Positions 63,380-64,000 of a stretch of 64,000 nucleotides of DNA are shown here, in pieces (positions within the stretch are counted from its first letter, which is position 1; the number at the start of each line of letters is the position of its first letter). The stretch spans positions 73,173,315 through 73,237,314 of the forward strand of contig CM054116.1 in NCBI GenBank assembly GCA_028673005.1, read 5' to 3'. Both the position numbers and the translations under genes were made by a program. The notes beneath the pieces were generated by a model. It searched no databases and was not told the origin of the DNA. It saw only the letters and a list, made by a program, of their open reading frames with translations. The DNA comes from Tanypteryx hageni (lineage: Eukaryota > Arthropoda > Insecta > Odonata > Petaluridae).

Positions 63380-63680
63380 GTTTTTTTCTGCCGTTTTGCT
63401 CGCTCGGTTTGATTTTCCACGTAACAATTACGGTGATTTGTATACATGGCGGAGGTTTCCCCCACGCGGGCGTAGACCTTTTTCGGGGAGGGGGGCTAGG
63501 TTTTCCCTCAAGGCAGTATTTCTTCCTGTCGGTGATGCGATCTTCGCAATGGGTTTTCCCCGCGTTTACGGCGGTTTATTTGCGCGTGGTACTACTACAC
63601 CCGTGGGTTGTTTTTTTATAGCGTTTATCGAGACAAACGAAACGTTTTTTTCCCTTTTCTAGCGCAACGGCGAGGAGTAT
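63380..63680. promoter_or_regulatory. CpG-rich block, possible promoter region
   Basis: Follows repeat copy 3 directly. Contains ccacgcgggcg, G-runs and ccccgcgtttacggcgg. The open frames in it resemble nothing I recognise. Confidence 0.28.
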
Positions 63681-63894
63681 GGGTTATTTACCAGAAAAAT
63701 CGCCGGTTTTGTTTCTTTTAATTACCTATCGGAATGCGGAATCCTTTGGGGATTCTTTCGCAACTTTTGTTAGCTTCTTCCGAATCTTGAAATCGGATTC
63801 GATTTTATTCATTCATCGTTTCACGAGACGGAATAAAAATTGATTGCATATTTATTGTTTCATGTTAGCGTAGCTCTATGGTAATACTTTCGAA

Positions 63895-64000
63895 CAGTGT
63901 TTCTCAAATGGTGGGTCACAAGTACTCTTCGCTAAGGCAAGTGATCATATTCCGATTTAAAGATTCCTGATGGCTTTAATTTATCGATGTTTTGTTAAAA
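63895..64000 (+). mobile_element. hAT-like terminus running off the window
   Basis: Begins CAGTGTTTCTCAAATGGTGG, the hAT end type also seen at 9670. The rest lies outside the window. Confidence 0.45.

Overview
The window is AT-rich eukaryotic DNA with long introns, animal-type splice sites and a dense load of cut-and-paste transposons. The one gene that can be read with confidence is an arthropod-type Enhancer of polycomb (E(Pc)/EPC1), so the source is very probably an insect or another arthropod; the species cannot be named from the sequence.

E(Pc) lies on the + strand. Its start codon is at 5389 and its stop at 47154-47156. I could thread twelve coding exons with compatible phases into a 1037-residue protein: an EPcA-type N-terminus, a basic FRRRTEKMQTRKNRKND block, the CIGFARRRLGRGGR block, an acidic stretch, a very long Ser/Pro-rich region and the family's C-terminal MEVT. 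Intron 5 is a GC-AG intron. Intron 11 is about 24.9 kb and separates a 37-codon last exon from the rest.

Upstream of the gene (1-5388) I see a tRNA-derived SINE with an 11-bp target duplication and a PIF/Harbinger-like element with repeated AAGCAAATGCTT palindromes, but no gene. Introns 6, 7 and 10 hold hAT, pogo/Tigger, mariner and piggyBac fragments or MITEs. Intron 11 is a transposon nest. It contains a family of foldback-like elements with palindromic GCTTGCA...TGCAAGC ends. One foldback copy is split by a frameshifted piggyBac and a mariner-like element. The intron also holds a 2.8-kb LINE with a perfect 12-bp target duplication, a pogo-type DNA-binding-domain remnant, several MITEs and a perfect 310-bp tandem duplication.

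Downstream of E(Pc) (47157-64000) there is no recognisable protein-coding gene. Two places look like possible 5' exons of a gene extending beyond the window: a TATA-box/splice-donor pair near 50520-50575 and a CpG-rich block ending in a donor at 55622. Two further CpG-rich blocks lie at 59560-60318 and 63380-63680. Repeats continue here: two more copies of a roughly 690-bp family also present in intron 7, a mariner-like element with an N-terminal transposase remnant, a 16-bp minisatellite and two hAT elements.

I found no operon-like or defence-like system. The most unusual material is the foldback family and its nested insertions.
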